Assembly (NCBI RefSeq): GCF_023100845.1
Contig: NZ_CP095864.1
Location: forward strand, 4,340,001-4,404,000
Direction of reading: 5' to 3'
Source: Gordonia sp. PP30
GTDB lineage: Bacteria; Actinomycetota; Actinomycetes; Mycobacteriales; Mycobacteriaceae
DNA: 64,000 bases
Shown here: positions 35,693 to 44,504 of the stretch, in pieces
Position numbering within the stretch: the stretch's first letter is position 1
Layout of the letters: each line of letters starts with the position of its first letter
Position numbers and translations under genes: made by a program
Notes under the pieces: generated by a model
The model's database searches: none
Seen by the model: only the letters and a program-made list of their open reading frames with translations
What the model was told of the DNA's origin: nothing

Positions 35693-36862
35693 ATGATTAC
35701 GACCTCTCGCCTGAAGGCACTTGTTCCGGCCGCCGCACTGGCCCTGACGCTGGGGGCCGGCGGATTGGCGGCACCGTCCGCCCACGCCGCCCCGCAGCAC
35801 GACCCCGCCGCCCGCCACTGGGAATCGCTGCCCGCACCGGTGGTGCCGCAGCAGCCGGGCTACCAGATCACCGGCTACAACGTCGGTAAGGGTAACTATC
35901 GCGGCGCGATCGACCAGAAGACCGGCAGCCTGTGGCTGACCAACGTGTCGCCGCTGGAGGGCGCCAAGGAGTCGTCGATCCTCAAGGTGGATCCGAACAC
36001 GATGCGCGTGCAGAAGCGCATCCGGATGCCGAAGGCGTCGAACACCGGCGGCCACGGCACCGTCAACGCCCAGTACGACATCGGCGTGCCGAAGCGCGGC
36101 GGCACCGTGTGGACCACGGCCGCCACCACCGGCGAGGTGAACGTCTGGGACACCGGCAGCGGCAAGCTGCTCAAGACCTTCACCGGCGTCAACCACGCGC
36201 ACGGCATCGTCTTCGCCGAGGACCTCGGCCTGGCGATCGTCTCGGCGTCCGAGCCGGGCGGCATCGTCATCTACGACCTGAACACCCTGCAGGAGGTCGG
36301 CCGTGCCAAGCAGCCGGGCGCCGGGAAGCAGCTCGCGGCCGGCATGGCGGTCACCGATTCCAGCGCAGGCGGCGCGACCATCACCGTCGCCTCGTACTAC
36401 TCCAGCCTCACCCAGTTCCGGATCACCCGCGAGAACGGCGTCGTGAAGACCAAGGTGCTGTGGAACACCCACCAGGGCGGTGACGGGCACGGCAGCGTCG
36501 AGGTGTCCAAGGCGCACAACCGCGTGTACGTGAACAACCTCTACAAGGGCCTGGTGCAGGTCTACAACCTGCGGACCGGCGCCCACATCACCGATCTGGT
36601 GACCGGACCGGGCACCAACTCGATGATCATCTTCCAGGGCAAGCTGTACGCCGCGAACTACTTCGCCGGCTACATCTCGGTGATCGATCAGAACACCCTC
36701 GGCGTCTCTCGCCTGCTGACCACCGGATTCGCCCCGAACCAGCTGCTGGCGTGGAAGCCGAACACCTTCCTGGTGATCGACAAGTCGAGCATCGTGCTCG
36801 ACGGCGGCTACACCCAGAACCGCGGCGTCGACCGCATCTGGAAGGTCCGCTCGCTGCGCTGA
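35693..36862 (+). CDS. Secreted YncE-like beta-propeller protein
   Basis: This is a 389-residue exported protein. A signal peptide (MITTSRLKALVPAAALALTLGAGGLAAPSAHA) precedes repeated blade-like segments, e.g. TGSLWLTNVSP…SSILKVDP, GTVWTTAATTGEVNVWDT, GLAIVSASEPGGIVIYDL, NRVYVNNLYKGLVQVYNL and LYAANYFAGYISVIDQ. This pattern is that of YncE/SMP-30-type seven-bladed propellers, which bind ligands or DNA or simply scaffold proteins. GGAG stands 9 bp before the ATG. An IdeR-like box upstream suggests iron control, and YncE-type proteins are iron-regulated in some other bacteria. No partner gene is adjacent; a strong terminator follows. Confidence 0.82.
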   Translation: MITTSRLKALVPAAALALTLGAGGLAAPSAHAAPQHDPAARHWESLPAPVVPQQPGYQITGYNVGKGNYRGAIDQKTGSLWLTNVSPLEGAKESSILKVDPNTMRVQKRIRMPKASNTGGHGTVNAQYDIGVPKRGGTVWTTAATTGEVNVWDTGSGKLLKTFTGVNHAHGIVFAEDLGLAIVSASEPGGIVIYDLNTLQEVGRAKQPGAGKQLAAGMAVTDSSAGGATITVASYYSSLTQFRITRENGVVKTKVLWNTHQGGDGHGSVEVSKAHNRVYVNNLYKGLVQVYNLRTGAHITDLVTGPGTNSMIIFQGKLYAANYFAGYISVIDQNTLGVSRLLTTGFAPNQLLAWKPNTFLVIDKSSIVLDGGYTQNRGVDRIWKVRSLR

Positions 36863-36873
36863 CCCGCGCACAT

Positions 36874-36925
36874 CGACGACGATCGGCCCGGCTCCTCTCA
36901 GGAGGTGCCGGGCCGATCGTCGTCG
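36874..36925. terminator. Strong hairpin between convergent genes
   Basis: The arms CGACGACGATCGGCCCGGC and GCCGGGCCGATCGTCGTCG are perfect, with a second small hairpin (TCCTCTCAGGA) in the loop. It ends the propeller transcript and the CoA-transferase transcript from the other side. Confidence 0.85.
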
Positions 36926-36932
36926 TGTCCGG

Positions 36933-38141
36933 TCAAAGGATCCCGGCGGCGCGCAGACGGTCCAGTTCGACGGCGTCGAGCCCCAGCACGTCGGCCAGCA
37001 CGGCCTCGGTGTCGGCGCCCAGCGCAGTGGCCGGAACCGAGCCGGAGTACTCCTCATCGATCCGCAGCGGGGAACTGGCCGAGATCACATCGCCGACGCC
37101 GGGCTGGTCGACGGCGGTCAGCACCGGCTCGTCGCCCGGGGCCACGGCGAAGCCGGCGGCCACCTCGGCCGGCGTCCGGTACGGTCCCCAGAGCGCGCCG
37201 GCGGCGGTCAGCGCCGCCTGGACGTCCGCCGTGGAGTGCCCGGAGAACCACGATCGCAGAACCGCCTCGATCACTTCGCGGTGCGCGTACCGGCCCTCAT
37301 CGGTGGCGAAGTCGGCGCCGAGGGAGGTCTCCAGCGCCGCCAGTACCTCCGTGGTGCCGGTCGCGGTGCCGAGTGCCTGCCACTGCCGCGGGGTCAGCGC
37401 GACGATCATGATGTGGTCGCCGTCGGCGGTCACCAGGTCGACGCCGAAGCTGCCGTACAGGTGATTACCGTGCCGGGCGCGGTCGCCGCGCTCGGCGGCC
37501 TCGGAGTACCAGCCGAGGTCGGCGACCGCCGCCATCGCGACGTCGGAGAGCGCCACCTGCACCAGCGCCCCGGCACCCGTGCGGTCCCGGCGCCGCAGCG
37601 CCGCGAGCACCCCGCTGACCACCTCCTGACCGCACAGGAAGTCCCAGGCCGGCAGGACGTGGTTGACCGGCGCGGCCGAGTACTGCGGACCGGTCATGTT
37701 CGCCACCCCGCTGGCCCCGTTGACCGTGTAATCGACGGCCGCGCCACCGTCGGGCCGACCCTCGACGCGCACCGAGATCACATCCTCGCGGCGGCTGCGG
37801 AGCGCGTCGTACGAGAACCACGCCCGGCCCACCGCGTTGTCGACGACGATGCCGGCATCGCTTCCCGGTGCGGTCGCCAGCCCGAGCAGCAGGTCGCGGC
37901 CGGCCGGCTCGCGGAGGTTGAGCGTCACCGACTTCTTGCCACGGTTGAGCGAGTTCCAGTAGAGGCTCTCCCCGGTGCGTTCGGAGAGCGGCCAGCGGCG
38001 GTAGTCGGCATTGCCGCCGAGCGGGTCGACGCGGATCACCTCCGCGCCCAGTTGAGCAAGGGCCAGGCCGGCCGACGGCCCGGCGACGAAACTCGCGAAT
38101 TCGATGATGCGGACCCCGGCGAGCGGGCGGTCGTAGGCCAT
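36933..38141 (-). CDS. Class III CoA-transferase (CaiB/BaiF family), first of a pair
   Basis: This 402-residue family III CoA-transferase moves CoA between carboxylic acids. The N-terminal core GVRIIEFASFVAGPSAGLALAQLGAEVIRVDP and GKKSVTLNL are typical. The candidate catalytic Asp is D137 in AAVDYTVNGASG, aligned with the YD of other members. It ends a three-gene run after enoyl-CoA hydratase and a second CoA-transferase. Two adjacent, different family III proteins of about 400 residues recall heteromeric transferases such as BbsEF or SmtAB, so the two may form one enzyme. The acid substrate is unknown. Confidence 0.88.
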   Translation of the reverse strand: MAYDRPLAGVRIIEFASFVAGPSAGLALAQLGAEVIRVDPLGGNADYRRWPLSERTGESLYWNSLNRGKKSVTLNLREPAGRDLLLGLATAPGSDAGIVVDNAVGRAWFSYDALRSRREDVISVRVEGRPDGGAAVDYTVNGASGVANMTGPQYSAAPVNHVLPAWDFLCGQEVVSGVLAALRRRDRTGAGALVQVALSDVAMAAVADLGWYSEAAERGDRARHGNHLYGSFGVDLVTADGDHIMIVALTPRQWQALGTATGTTEVLAALETSLGADFATDEGRYAHREVIEAVLRSWFSGHSTADVQAALTAAGALWGPYRTPAEVAAGFAVAPGDEPVLTAVDQPGVGDVISASSPLRIDEEYSGSVPATALGADTEAVLADVLGLDAVELDRLRAAGIL

Positions 38142-38205
38142 GCGGGTGGTCTCTCCTCGTTCTCCACGTGCGGGAGTCGATCCGGTCTTCTCCCCGATCA
38201 TCGGA

Positions 38206-39354
38206 TCATGCGCTCGGTCCCACCGCGAACTCGGCGCGCACCGCGTCGGTGTGCTGGCCGAACGCCGGAACCGCACCCGCACCGGCCTCCCAGTGCCGGG
38301 CCAGACCGGGCGGCAGCAACGCGGGCGACGGGCCGCCCGGTGTCTGGATCTGCCGCCACCGACCGCGCTCCTTGAGCTGCGGATGCGCGACGACGTCGGC
38401 CACGGTGTTGTAGCGGGCGTTGCCGATACCGGCCGCGTCGGCGCATTCCTGGATCTCGGCGAGCGTGTGCTCGGCGCACCAGGCGCCGACGATCTCGTCG
38501 ACCTCGGCGCGCGCGGCGACCCGGTCCTCATTGCGAGTGAGGTGTTCGGCGTCGGCGAGTTCGGGGCGTCCGATCATCTCGATCAGGCGCAGCCATTCGC
38601 CGTCACTGGTCGTGCCCAGCACCGCGGTCTGTCCGTCCCTGGTCGGGTAGGCGCTGTACGGTGCGACGATGGGCGCCCCCATGCCGACCGGCTCGGGTGA
38701 GGTTCCGGTGTGGATCTGCCCGTTCAGCAGGAACCCCATGTACTCGGCGATCACGTCGAGCATCGCGATCTCGATGACCGCGCCGGTACCGGTCTTCTCC
38801 CTCTCGAACAGCGCGGCGAGCACCGTGGAGTAGACGTACATGGCGGTGCCGATGTCGGCGACCGGCACGCCCGGCTTGGCCGGCCTGCCGGGGAAGCCGG
38901 TGACCGAGCAGACACCGCCTTCGGCCTGCACCAGCAGGTCGTAAGCTCGCTTGTGGTCGAGCGGGCCGCCCCTGCCGTAGCCGGAGATGTCCACGATCAC
39001 CAGCTGCGGGAACTCCCGGTGCAGCGTGTCCGGTCCCAGCCCGAGCCGCCCGAGCGCACCCGGCGCGAGGTTGGACACGAAGACGTCGGCACCGGCCAGG
39101 ATCCGCCGCAGCAGCGCGCGGTCGTCGTCGGCGCGGACATCGAGCGCCACCGACTCCTTGCCGTAGTTCAGCCAGGTGAAGTGCGCGCTGGTCCCGTGCA
39201 CCACGCTGTCATAGTGCCGGGTGGAGTCACCACCGCGCGGTTGCTCCACCTTGATCACCCGGGCGCCGAGATCGGCGAGGTGGCGGGTGGCGAGCGGCGC
39301 CGAGATGGCCTGCTCCATGCTGACGACGGTGATGCCGTCGAGCGGCCTGCTCAC
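38206..39354 (-). CDS. Class III CoA-transferase (CaiB/BaiF family), second of a pair
   Basis: This 382-residue family III CoA-transferase has the opening PLDGITVVSMEQAISAPLATRHLADLGARVIKVEQPRGGD, GKESVALDV and VDISGYGRGGPL. The catalytic Asp is probably D139 in RAYDLLVQAEGG. It is closer to the formyl-CoA-transferase/racemase consensus than its neighbour. The GTG start overlaps the hydratase stop (GTGA), so translation is coupled. The gap to the next transferase is 64 bp. Confidence 0.9.
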   Translation of the reverse strand: MSRPLDGITVVSMEQAISAPLATRHLADLGARVIKVEQPRGGDSTRHYDSVVHGTSAHFTWLNYGKESVALDVRADDDRALLRRILAGADVFVSNLAPGALGRLGLGPDTLHREFPQLVIVDISGYGRGGPLDHKRAYDLLVQAEGGVCSVTGFPGRPAKPGVPVADIGTAMYVYSTVLAALFEREKTGTGAVIEIAMLDVIAEYMGFLLNGQIHTGTSPEPVGMGAPIVAPYSAYPTRDGQTAVLGTTSDGEWLRLIEMIGRPELADAEHLTRNEDRVAARAEVDEIVGAWCAEHTLAEIQECADAAGIGNARYNTVADVVAHPQLKERGRWRQIQTPGGPSPALLPPGLARHWEAGAGAVPAFGQHTDAVRAEFAVGPSA

Positions 39355-40175
39355 CGTTCGGGCCGCTCGAAGACGGCCGGGGGCGCCGGGAACTCCGGGT
39401 CGCGCTTCTCCTGCAGCGAGGTGACGCCCTCGGTGACCTCCGGCCCGCCGAAGCCGTAGAACTCGTAGCCGAGCGAGGCGTCGAAGATCGCCCAGTTCTG
39501 CCGGTACCAGTTGTTCATCGCGTGCTTGGTCCACTGGATCGCGGTGGTCGCGCCCCCGGCCAGGCGCTGCGCCACGTCCAGCGCCTTCGCCTGCACCTGG
39601 TCGTCGTCGACGCACATCGAGACCATGCCGATGCGCTCGGCCTCCTCGCCGGTCAGCGGCTCGTTGAGCAGGAGGTGATACTTCGCCTTGGGCATTCCGG
39701 CGAAGAACGGCCAGGTCAGCGCGGCGTTGTCCCCGGCGGCGACGCCGAGGCGCACGTGGCCGTCGACGATCTTGGTCTTCCGGCCGGCGATGGTGATGTC
39801 CGCGAGCATCGCGGTCACCAGCCCGGCACCGGCGGCGGGGCCGTTGATCGCGGCGACCAGCGGCTGCGGCAGGTCGATGAGGTTTCGGACCAGATCGCGG
39901 GCCTCCCGCAGCACCCGCGTGCGCCCGGTGTAGTCGCCGGTCATGTCCTGGATCAGGTCGAAGCTGCCGCCAGCCGAGAACGCCTTCTCGCCCTCGCCGC
40001 GGATGATCACCGCGCGCGCCGACTCGTCGCGCGCGATCACCGGCCAGACGTCGGCCAGGTCGGCGTGCGCCTGCGGTCCGACGGCATGCAGGCTCGGTCC
40101 CGTCAGGACCACCTGCAGCACGCCCTCGCTCGGTCGCTCGACCCGGAGGGTCGAGAACTCCTCGTATGTCGTCAC
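39351..40175 (-). CDS. Enoyl-CoA hydratase/isomerase
   Basis: This 274-residue crotonase-fold protein has oxyanion-hole segments EGEKAFSAGGSFDLIQD and NGPAAGAGLVTAMLADITIAGR. The usual catalytic Glu pair is not clear: the second segment continues KIVDGHVRLGVAAGD, so a different lyase, hydrolase or isomerase activity is possible. It is the first gene of the minus-strand operon that also holds both CoA-transferases. The GTG at 40175 has GGAAGACAG before it. The promoter is shared with the divergent acyl-CoA dehydrogenase, where an AT-rich operator-like site lies at 40258-40267. Confidence 0.85.
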   Translation of the reverse strand: MTTYEEFSTLRVERPSEGVLQVVLTGPSLHAVGPQAHADLADVWPVIARDESARAVIIRGEGEKAFSAGGSFDLIQDMTGDYTGRTRVLREARDLVRNLIDLPQPLVAAINGPAAGAGLVTAMLADITIAGRKTKIVDGHVRLGVAAGDNAALTWPFFAGMPKAKYHLLLNEPLTGEEAERIGMVSMCVDDDQVQAKALDVAQRLAGGATTAIQWTKHAMNNWYRQNWAIFDASLGYEFYGFGGPEVTEGVTSLQEKRDPEFPAPPAVFERPER

Positions 40176-40257
40176 CTGTCTTCCGCCCTTCCGAACCGAC
40201 GTTTTCGCACAGAGAATGTGGTTGCGTGGCTCACATATCGGGCCAACCACGGCCTAG

Positions 40258-40267
40258 AATATATTAT
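40258..40267. promoter_or_regulatory. AT-rich operator-like site 1
   Basis: AATATATTAT in the context CCTAGAATATATTATGTTTC. It lies between the divergent hydratase/CoA-transferase and acyl-CoA dehydrogenase operons, 40 bp before the latter start. It is related to the sites at 45786, 48527, 52043 and 52531 and is a candidate GntR-family target; it could also contain the -10. Confidence 0.5.
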
Positions 40268-40306
40268 GTTTCAAGCGTGGCACACCCCTTCGACCCAGGA
40301 GTACGG

Positions 40307-41482
40307 ATGACCCAGCAGGTCAGCGACGACGACTTCGAGCAGATCCGGGACGCGGTGCGCGAGTTCGTCCAGACCCGCGTGATCCCCCGCGAACGCGAGA
40401 TCGCCGACACCGACGCGATCCCGGAGGACATCCGGCAGACCGCGAAGGACATCGGCCTGTTCGGCTACGCCATTCCACAGGAGTGGGGCGGCCTCGGCCT
40501 GAACCTGTCGCAGGACGTCGAGCTGGCCATGGAGTTCGGCTACACCACCCTCGCGCTGCGCTCGATGTTCGGCACCAATAACGGCATCGCCGGTCAGGTC
40601 CTCGTCAACTTCGGCACCGACGAGCAGAAGGCGGAATGGCTGGAGAGGATCGCCTCCGGAGAGGTGGTCGCCTCGTTCGCGCTCACCGAGCCCGGCGCCG
40701 GTTCCAACCCCGCCGGTCTGCGCACCAAGGCCGTACAGCAGGAGAACGGCGACTGGGTGATCGACGGCGCCAAGTGCTTCATCACCAACGCGGCGATGTC
40801 CGATCTGCTGGTGACCTTCGCCCGCGTCCGCCCGGCCGACGAGAACGGTGCCGGCATCGGCGCCTTCCTGGTCCCCACCGATACGCCCGGCGTCACCGTC
40901 GCCTCGCACGACGAGAAGATGGGTCAGCAGGGCGCCTGGACGTCGGACGTCCACTACGACAGCGTGCGCGTACCGGCTTCCGCCCTGGTCGGCGGCGACG
41001 TCGACACCGGCTACAAGGCCGCCATGACCTCCCTCGCCCGCGGCCGCGTGCACATCGCCGCCCTCGCCGTCGGCTCGGCCCAGCGCGCCCTCGACGAATC
41101 CCTCCGTCACGCCGCCGTCACCACCCAGGGCGGCACCGTCATCGGCGACTTCCAGCTCGTCCAGGCCCACCTCGCCGACATGCAGACCGGCATCATGGCC
41201 GGCCGCGCCCTCGTCCGCGACGCGGCGGCCAAGTACGTCTCCGGCGAGGACCGCCGCATCGCGCCCTCGGTCGCCAAACTCTTCTGCACCGAAATGGTCG
41301 GCACCGTCGCCGACAAAGCCGTCCAGATCCACGGCGGCAGCGGCTACATGCGCGAAATGACCGTCGAACGCATCTACCGCGACGTCCGTCTCCTCCGCCT
41401 CTACGAAGGCACCAGCGAAATCCAGCGCCTCATCATCGGCGGCGGCCTCGTCCGCACCGCGAAGAAAGAGCAGGCCAAGTGA
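40307..41482 (+). CDS. Acyl-CoA dehydrogenase 1
   Basis: This 391-residue FAD-dependent enzyme introduces a 2,3-double bond in an acyl-CoA and passes electrons to ETF. The family segments are FALTEPGAGSNPAGLRT, GAKCFITNAAMSDLLVTFAR, the FAD-binding QIHGGSGYMREMTVERIYRDVR and the C-terminal LYEGTSEIQRLIIG. AGGAG lies 6 bp before the ATG. It leads a five-gene plus-strand operon with a CitE-like lyase, an SDR and two hot-dog hydratases; the lyase start overlaps its stop. The acyl chain cannot be predicted with confidence, although the operon partners point to a branched or dicarboxylic substrate. Confidence 0.93.
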   Translation: MTQQVSDDDFEQIRDAVREFVQTRVIPREREIADTDAIPEDIRQTAKDIGLFGYAIPQEWGGLGLNLSQDVELAMEFGYTTLALRSMFGTNNGIAGQVLVNFGTDEQKAEWLERIASGEVVASFALTEPGAGSNPAGLRTKAVQQENGDWVIDGAKCFITNAAMSDLLVTFARVRPADENGAGIGAFLVPTDTPGVTVASHDEKMGQQGAWTSDVHYDSVRVPASALVGGDVDTGYKAAMTSLARGRVHIAALAVGSAQRALDESLRHAAVTTQGGTVIGDFQLVQAHLADMQTGIMAGRALVRDAAAKYVSGEDRRIAPSVAKLFCTEMVGTVADKAVQIHGGSGYMREMTVERIYRDVRLLRLYEGTSEIQRLIIGGGLVRTAKKEQAK

Positions 41483-42267
41483 GCGCGGCCGACGCCCGCA
41501 CCCTGCTGTTCGTCCCGGGCGACCGTCCCGAGCGGTTCGCCAAGGCCGCCGCGGCCGGGGCCGATCTGGTGGTCCTCGATCTCGAGGATGCGGTCCGGCC
41601 GGAGAACAAGGCCGCGGCCAGGGAGAACGTCGCCCGCTGGACCGCCGAGCACGACTGTGCCGTGCGTATCAACGCGGCGGGCACCGACTGGCACGACGAC
41701 GATCTCGCGGCGCTCACCGGAACTTCGGCCGCGATCGTGGTCCCCAAGGCCGAGTACCGGGAGACCCTCGCACCGATCGGCCGCGACCACGCGGTGATCG
41801 CGCTGATCGAGACGGCAGTCGGCGTCCTCGCCGCCCCGGTCCTGGCGACCACCCCGGGCGTCGTACGACTCGCGCTGGGCACCTTCGACCTCGCCGCGCA
41901 GCTCGGCGTCGACCCGGCCGACACCGAGGCGCTCGCGGCGACCCGCGGCGGCGTGGTGCTGGCTTCGGCGGTCGCCGGGCTCACCGGGCCGATCGACGGC
42001 GTCACCGCTGCGATCGACGACGCCGAGCGACTGGGCGCCGACACCGCGTACGCGCGGCGGCTCGGCTTCGCCGGGAAGCTCTGCATCCATCCGCGACAGC
42101 TCGCTCCGGTCAGCGCGGCCTTCCGCCCAACCGAAGAAGAATTGGCGTGGGCGCGGAAGATCGTCGCGGCCGTCGACGCCATGGGCGTCGCGAAGGTCGA
42201 CGATGCGATGGTGGACAAGCCGGTCGTCGAACGCGCTCAGCGCCTTCTGGCCCGCGCCGGCGAATGA
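41479..42267 (+). CDS. CitE-like HpcH/HpaI lyase 1
   Basis: This is a 262-residue TIM-barrel lyase of the CitE/citramalyl-CoA lyase/malyl-CoA lyase group. Characteristic parts are RTLLFVPGDRPERFAKAAAAGADLVVLDLEDAV, the Mg-binding Glu in VIALIETAVGVLAAP, LALGTFDLAAQLGVD and GFAGKLCIHPRQL. Members cleave beta-hydroxyacyl-CoA thioesters to acetyl-CoA or propionyl-CoA plus a 2-oxo acid. The GTG overlaps the stop of the acyl-CoA dehydrogenase (GTGA). With the hydratases downstream this suggests a dehydrogenate-hydrate-cleave route, as in itaconate or leucine-type catabolism. Confidence 0.88.
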   Translation: MSAADARTLLFVPGDRPERFAKAAAAGADLVVLDLEDAVRPENKAAARENVARWTAEHDCAVRINAAGTDWHDDDLAALTGTSAAIVVPKAEYRETLAPIGRDHAVIALIETAVGVLAAPVLATTPGVVRLALGTFDLAAQLGVDPADTEALAATRGGVVLASAVAGLTGPIDGVTAAIDDAERLGADTAYARRLGFAGKLCIHPRQLAPVSAAFRPTEEELAWARKIVAAVDAMGVAKVDDAMVDKPVVERAQRLLARAGE

Positions 42268-42299
42268 CCCACAACCCCTTTGTGAAATAGGAGAATCTC

Positions 42300-43043
42300 A
42301 TGGCAGAAGGACTGCTCGCAGGTAAGACCGCGGTCATCACCGGCGGCGCGCAGGGCATCGGGCTGGCGATCGCCGAGCGTTTCGTCGCCGAGGGCGCCCG
42401 GGTGGTGCTCGGCGACATGAACGCCGAGGCTGTCGCCGCCGCGGCGGCGGCTCTGGGCGAGGATATCGCCGTCGGCGTCGCGGGGAACGTCACGTCATCC
42501 GCCGACGTCGATGCGCTGATCGCGACCGCGATCGACCGGTTCGGTTCGCTGGATGTGATGGTCAACAACGCCGGGATCACCCGCGACGCGACGATGCGCA
42601 ACATGACCGAGGAGCACTTCGACCAGGTGATGAACGTGCACCTCAAGGGCACCTGGCTCGGCACCCGGGCCGCCGCCGCGGTGATGCGTGAGCAGGGCAG
42701 CGGCGCGATCGTGAACATGTCGTCGATCTCCGGCAAGGTCGGCAACATCGGCCAGACCAACTACTCGGCCGCCAAGGCCGGCATCGTCGGTCTCACCAAA
42801 GCCGCCGCCAAGGAGGTCGCTTTCAAGGGTGTGCGCATCAATGCGATCCAGCCGGGCCTGATCCGCACCGCGATGACCGAGGCGATGCCGCAGAAGGCGT
42901 GGGATTCGAAGATGGCGGAGATCCCGATGGGCCGCGCCGGCGAACCCGACGAGATCGCCAAGGTCGCGCTCTTTCTGGCGTCGGACCTGTCGTCGTACAT
43001 GACCGGCACCGTCATGGAAGTGACCGGCGGACGGTACATGTGA
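42300..43043 (+). CDS. Short-chain dehydrogenase/reductase (FabG-like)
   Basis: This is a 247-residue classical SDR. It has the NAD(P) motif [19 protein letters not shown], the catalytic Ser in [15 protein letters not shown] and YSAAKAG with the Tyr and Lys. TRDATM is typical of FabG and acetoacetyl-CoA reductases. GEMNAEAV-like acidic residue D40 (GDMNAEA) after the second strand suggests NAD(H) rather than NADP(H). It may oxidise a 3-hydroxyacyl-CoA in the pathway. AGGAGAAT precedes the ATG. Confidence 0.9.
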   Translation: MAEGLLAGKTAVITGGAQGIGLAIAERFVAEGARVVLGDMNAEAVAAAAAALGEDIAVGVAGNVTSSADVDALIATAIDRFGSLDVMVNNAGITRDATMRNMTEEHFDQVMNVHLKGTWLGTRAAAAVMREQGSGAIVNMSSISGKVGNIGQTNYSAAKAGIVGLTKAAAKEVAFKGVRINAIQPGLIRTAMTEAMPQKAWDSKMAEIPMGRAGEPDEIAKVALFLASDLSSYMTGTVMEVTGGRYM

Positions 43044-43924
43044 GCATGAGCGACACCGTCTGGGAGCCGCACACCGTCGTCACCGAGGAACTGCTCGACC
43101 CGGCACCGGTCGCCGCTCTCGCCGCGCTGTTCGACGACGGTCTGCCCGCCCCCGCGCCTGGCGATCCGCTGCCGCCGCTGTGGCACTGGGTGGCGCTCCC
43201 GCGCTGGAGCGTGTCGTCGCAGCTATCCATCGACGGGCACCCGTTCCGCGGGTCGTTCCTGCCGCCGATCGAGTTGCCGCGGCGCATGTTCGCCGGGGGT
43301 TCGATCGCGTTCACCGGCGTCCTTCGGGTCGGCGACACGGTGCGCCGCGAGGCCGTCGTCGAGTCGGTGACCGAGAAGTCGGGCCGCAGCGGCAAGCTGA
43401 CGATCGTGGTGACGTCGACCGTGCTGTACGCACCGGACGGCACGCCCGCGGTGACCGAGAAGCAGAACCTCATCTATCGCGAGGCCGCCACCCCGGCGCC
43501 GGGAGCTCCCCCGGCTCCCGAGACGGCCGCGACGATGGTTCCGGCCGGTCCGCCGCTCGATCCCGTCGGGGAAGGCGCCTGGGACTTCCGCACCGATCCG
43601 ACTCTGCTGATGCGATTCTCCGCGGCGACCGCGAACGCGCACCGGATCCACTACGACTGGCCGTACGCGACCGGCGTCGAAGGCTACCCTGGCCTGGTGG
43701 TGCACGGACCGCTGATGACGCTCTCGCTCGCCGAGACGCATCGGCTCTCCGGCGACGCCGAGACCGTCACCGCCCTCATCCACCGCAATGCCGCACCGCT
43801 GTTCTGCGGTCAGACCGCCACGCTGCGCGCCCAGCGCACCGCGTCGGGCAAGACCGTCGAACTCTTCGGACCCGCGGGAGTCGAGGGCGGCGCCGGTACG
43901 GTGCTCGACCTCACCCTGAACTGA
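43040..43924 (+). CDS. FAS1-like (HTD2-type) acyl-CoA hydratase
   Basis: This is a two-hot-dog protein of about 294 residues resembling HTD2 and mesaconyl-C4-CoA or itaconyl-CoA hydratases. Features are [13 protein letters not shown] near residue 50, [11 protein letters not shown], and the C-terminal hydratase segment [31 protein letters not shown]. Known relatives hydrate C5-dicarboxyl-CoA esters, the substrates upstream of CitE-like lyases, which are present in the same operon. The GTG at 43040 overlaps the SDR stop and has GGCGGACGG 5 bp before it; the ATG at 43046 is also possible. Confidence 0.82.
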   Translation: MSMSDTVWEPHTVVTEELLDPAPVAALAALFDDGLPAPAPGDPLPPLWHWVALPRWSVSSQLSIDGHPFRGSFLPPIELPRRMFAGGSIAFTGVLRVGDTVRREAVVESVTEKSGRSGKLTIVVTSTVLYAPDGTPAVTEKQNLIYREAATPAPGAPPAPETAATMVPAGPPLDPVGEGAWDFRTDPTLLMRFSAATANAHRIHYDWPYATGVEGYPGLVVHGPLMTLSLAETHRLSGDAETVTALIHRNAAPLFCGQTATLRAQRTASGKTVELFGPAGVEGGAGTVLDLTLN

Positions 43925-43945
43925 CCCCGGCAAGGAGCAACGACA

Positions 43946-44401
43946 ATGACACGAGTCTTCTCTTCCCTCGACGAGGTGCGCGCCGCGCTCGGCGAGGACA
44001 TCGGCCCGAGCACGCCGATCGTCATCGACCAGGAGCGGATCAACGCTTTCGCCGACGCCACCGGCGACCACCAGTGGATTCACATCGACCCCGAGCGCGC
44101 GGCCGCGGGCCCGTTCGGCACGACGATCGCCCACGGCTTCCTGACGCTGTCGCTGCTGCCCCTCTTCGGCGCCGATCTCTACGAGATGCGGTTCGGTGGC
44201 GCCCGGGTGAACTACGGCTGCAACAAGGTGCGCTTCCCATCGCCGGTGCCGGTCGACAGCGAACTGACCGCCACCGCCGCCATCATCGATATCGCCGAGT
44301 CCCCGGCCGGCGCGATGCTCACCGTCAAGTACGTGGTGACCGTGACCGGTGCCGCCAAGCCGTGCCTGGTCGCCGAATCTCTGGTGGTCGTCACGCCCTG
44401 A
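43946..44401 (+). CDS. MaoC-like (R)-specific enoyl-CoA hydratase
   Basis: This is a 151-residue single hot-dog hydratase. The catalytic motif is complete: FADATGDHQWIHIDPERAAAGPFGTTIAHGFLTLSL, with the Asp and His of the hydratase-2 signature. It is short and homodimeric by family. It closes the operon started by acyl-CoA dehydrogenase 1; AAGGAG lies 8 bp before the ATG. Having both this and the HTD2-type enzyme suggests two different hydration steps or substrates. Confidence 0.9.
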   Translation: MTRVFSSLDEVRAALGEDIGPSTPIVIDQERINAFADATGDHQWIHIDPERAAAGPFGTTIAHGFLTLSLLPLFGADLYEMRFGGARVNYGCNKVRFPSPVPVDSELTATAAIIDIAESPAGAMLTVKYVVTVTGAAKPCLVAESLVVVTP

Positions 44402-44429
44402 GCCGCCGCGGCGCAGACTGCCGGATCGT

Positions 44430-44444
44430 TGCTCGTCTCGAGCA
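44430..44444. terminator. Short hairpin between convergent operons
   Basis: TGCTCG-TCT-CGAGCA lies 28 bp after the MaoC stop and before the thiolase stop on the other strand. It is followed by moderately T-rich sequence (ATTTGGCACTTTC). It is a weak but plausible terminator. Confidence 0.4.
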
Positions 44445-44504
44445 CCGATTTGGCACTTTCGGGCTGTATCGCTCAGCCGGTCTCGAATTCAGACGACCGG
44501 CGGG

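Noticed and set aside
39351-40175. Firm call as a classical enoyl-CoA hydratase with both catalytic Glu residues
   Set aside because: The crotonase fold is clear, but I could not place the two catalytic Glu residues with confidence, so the activity is left open.
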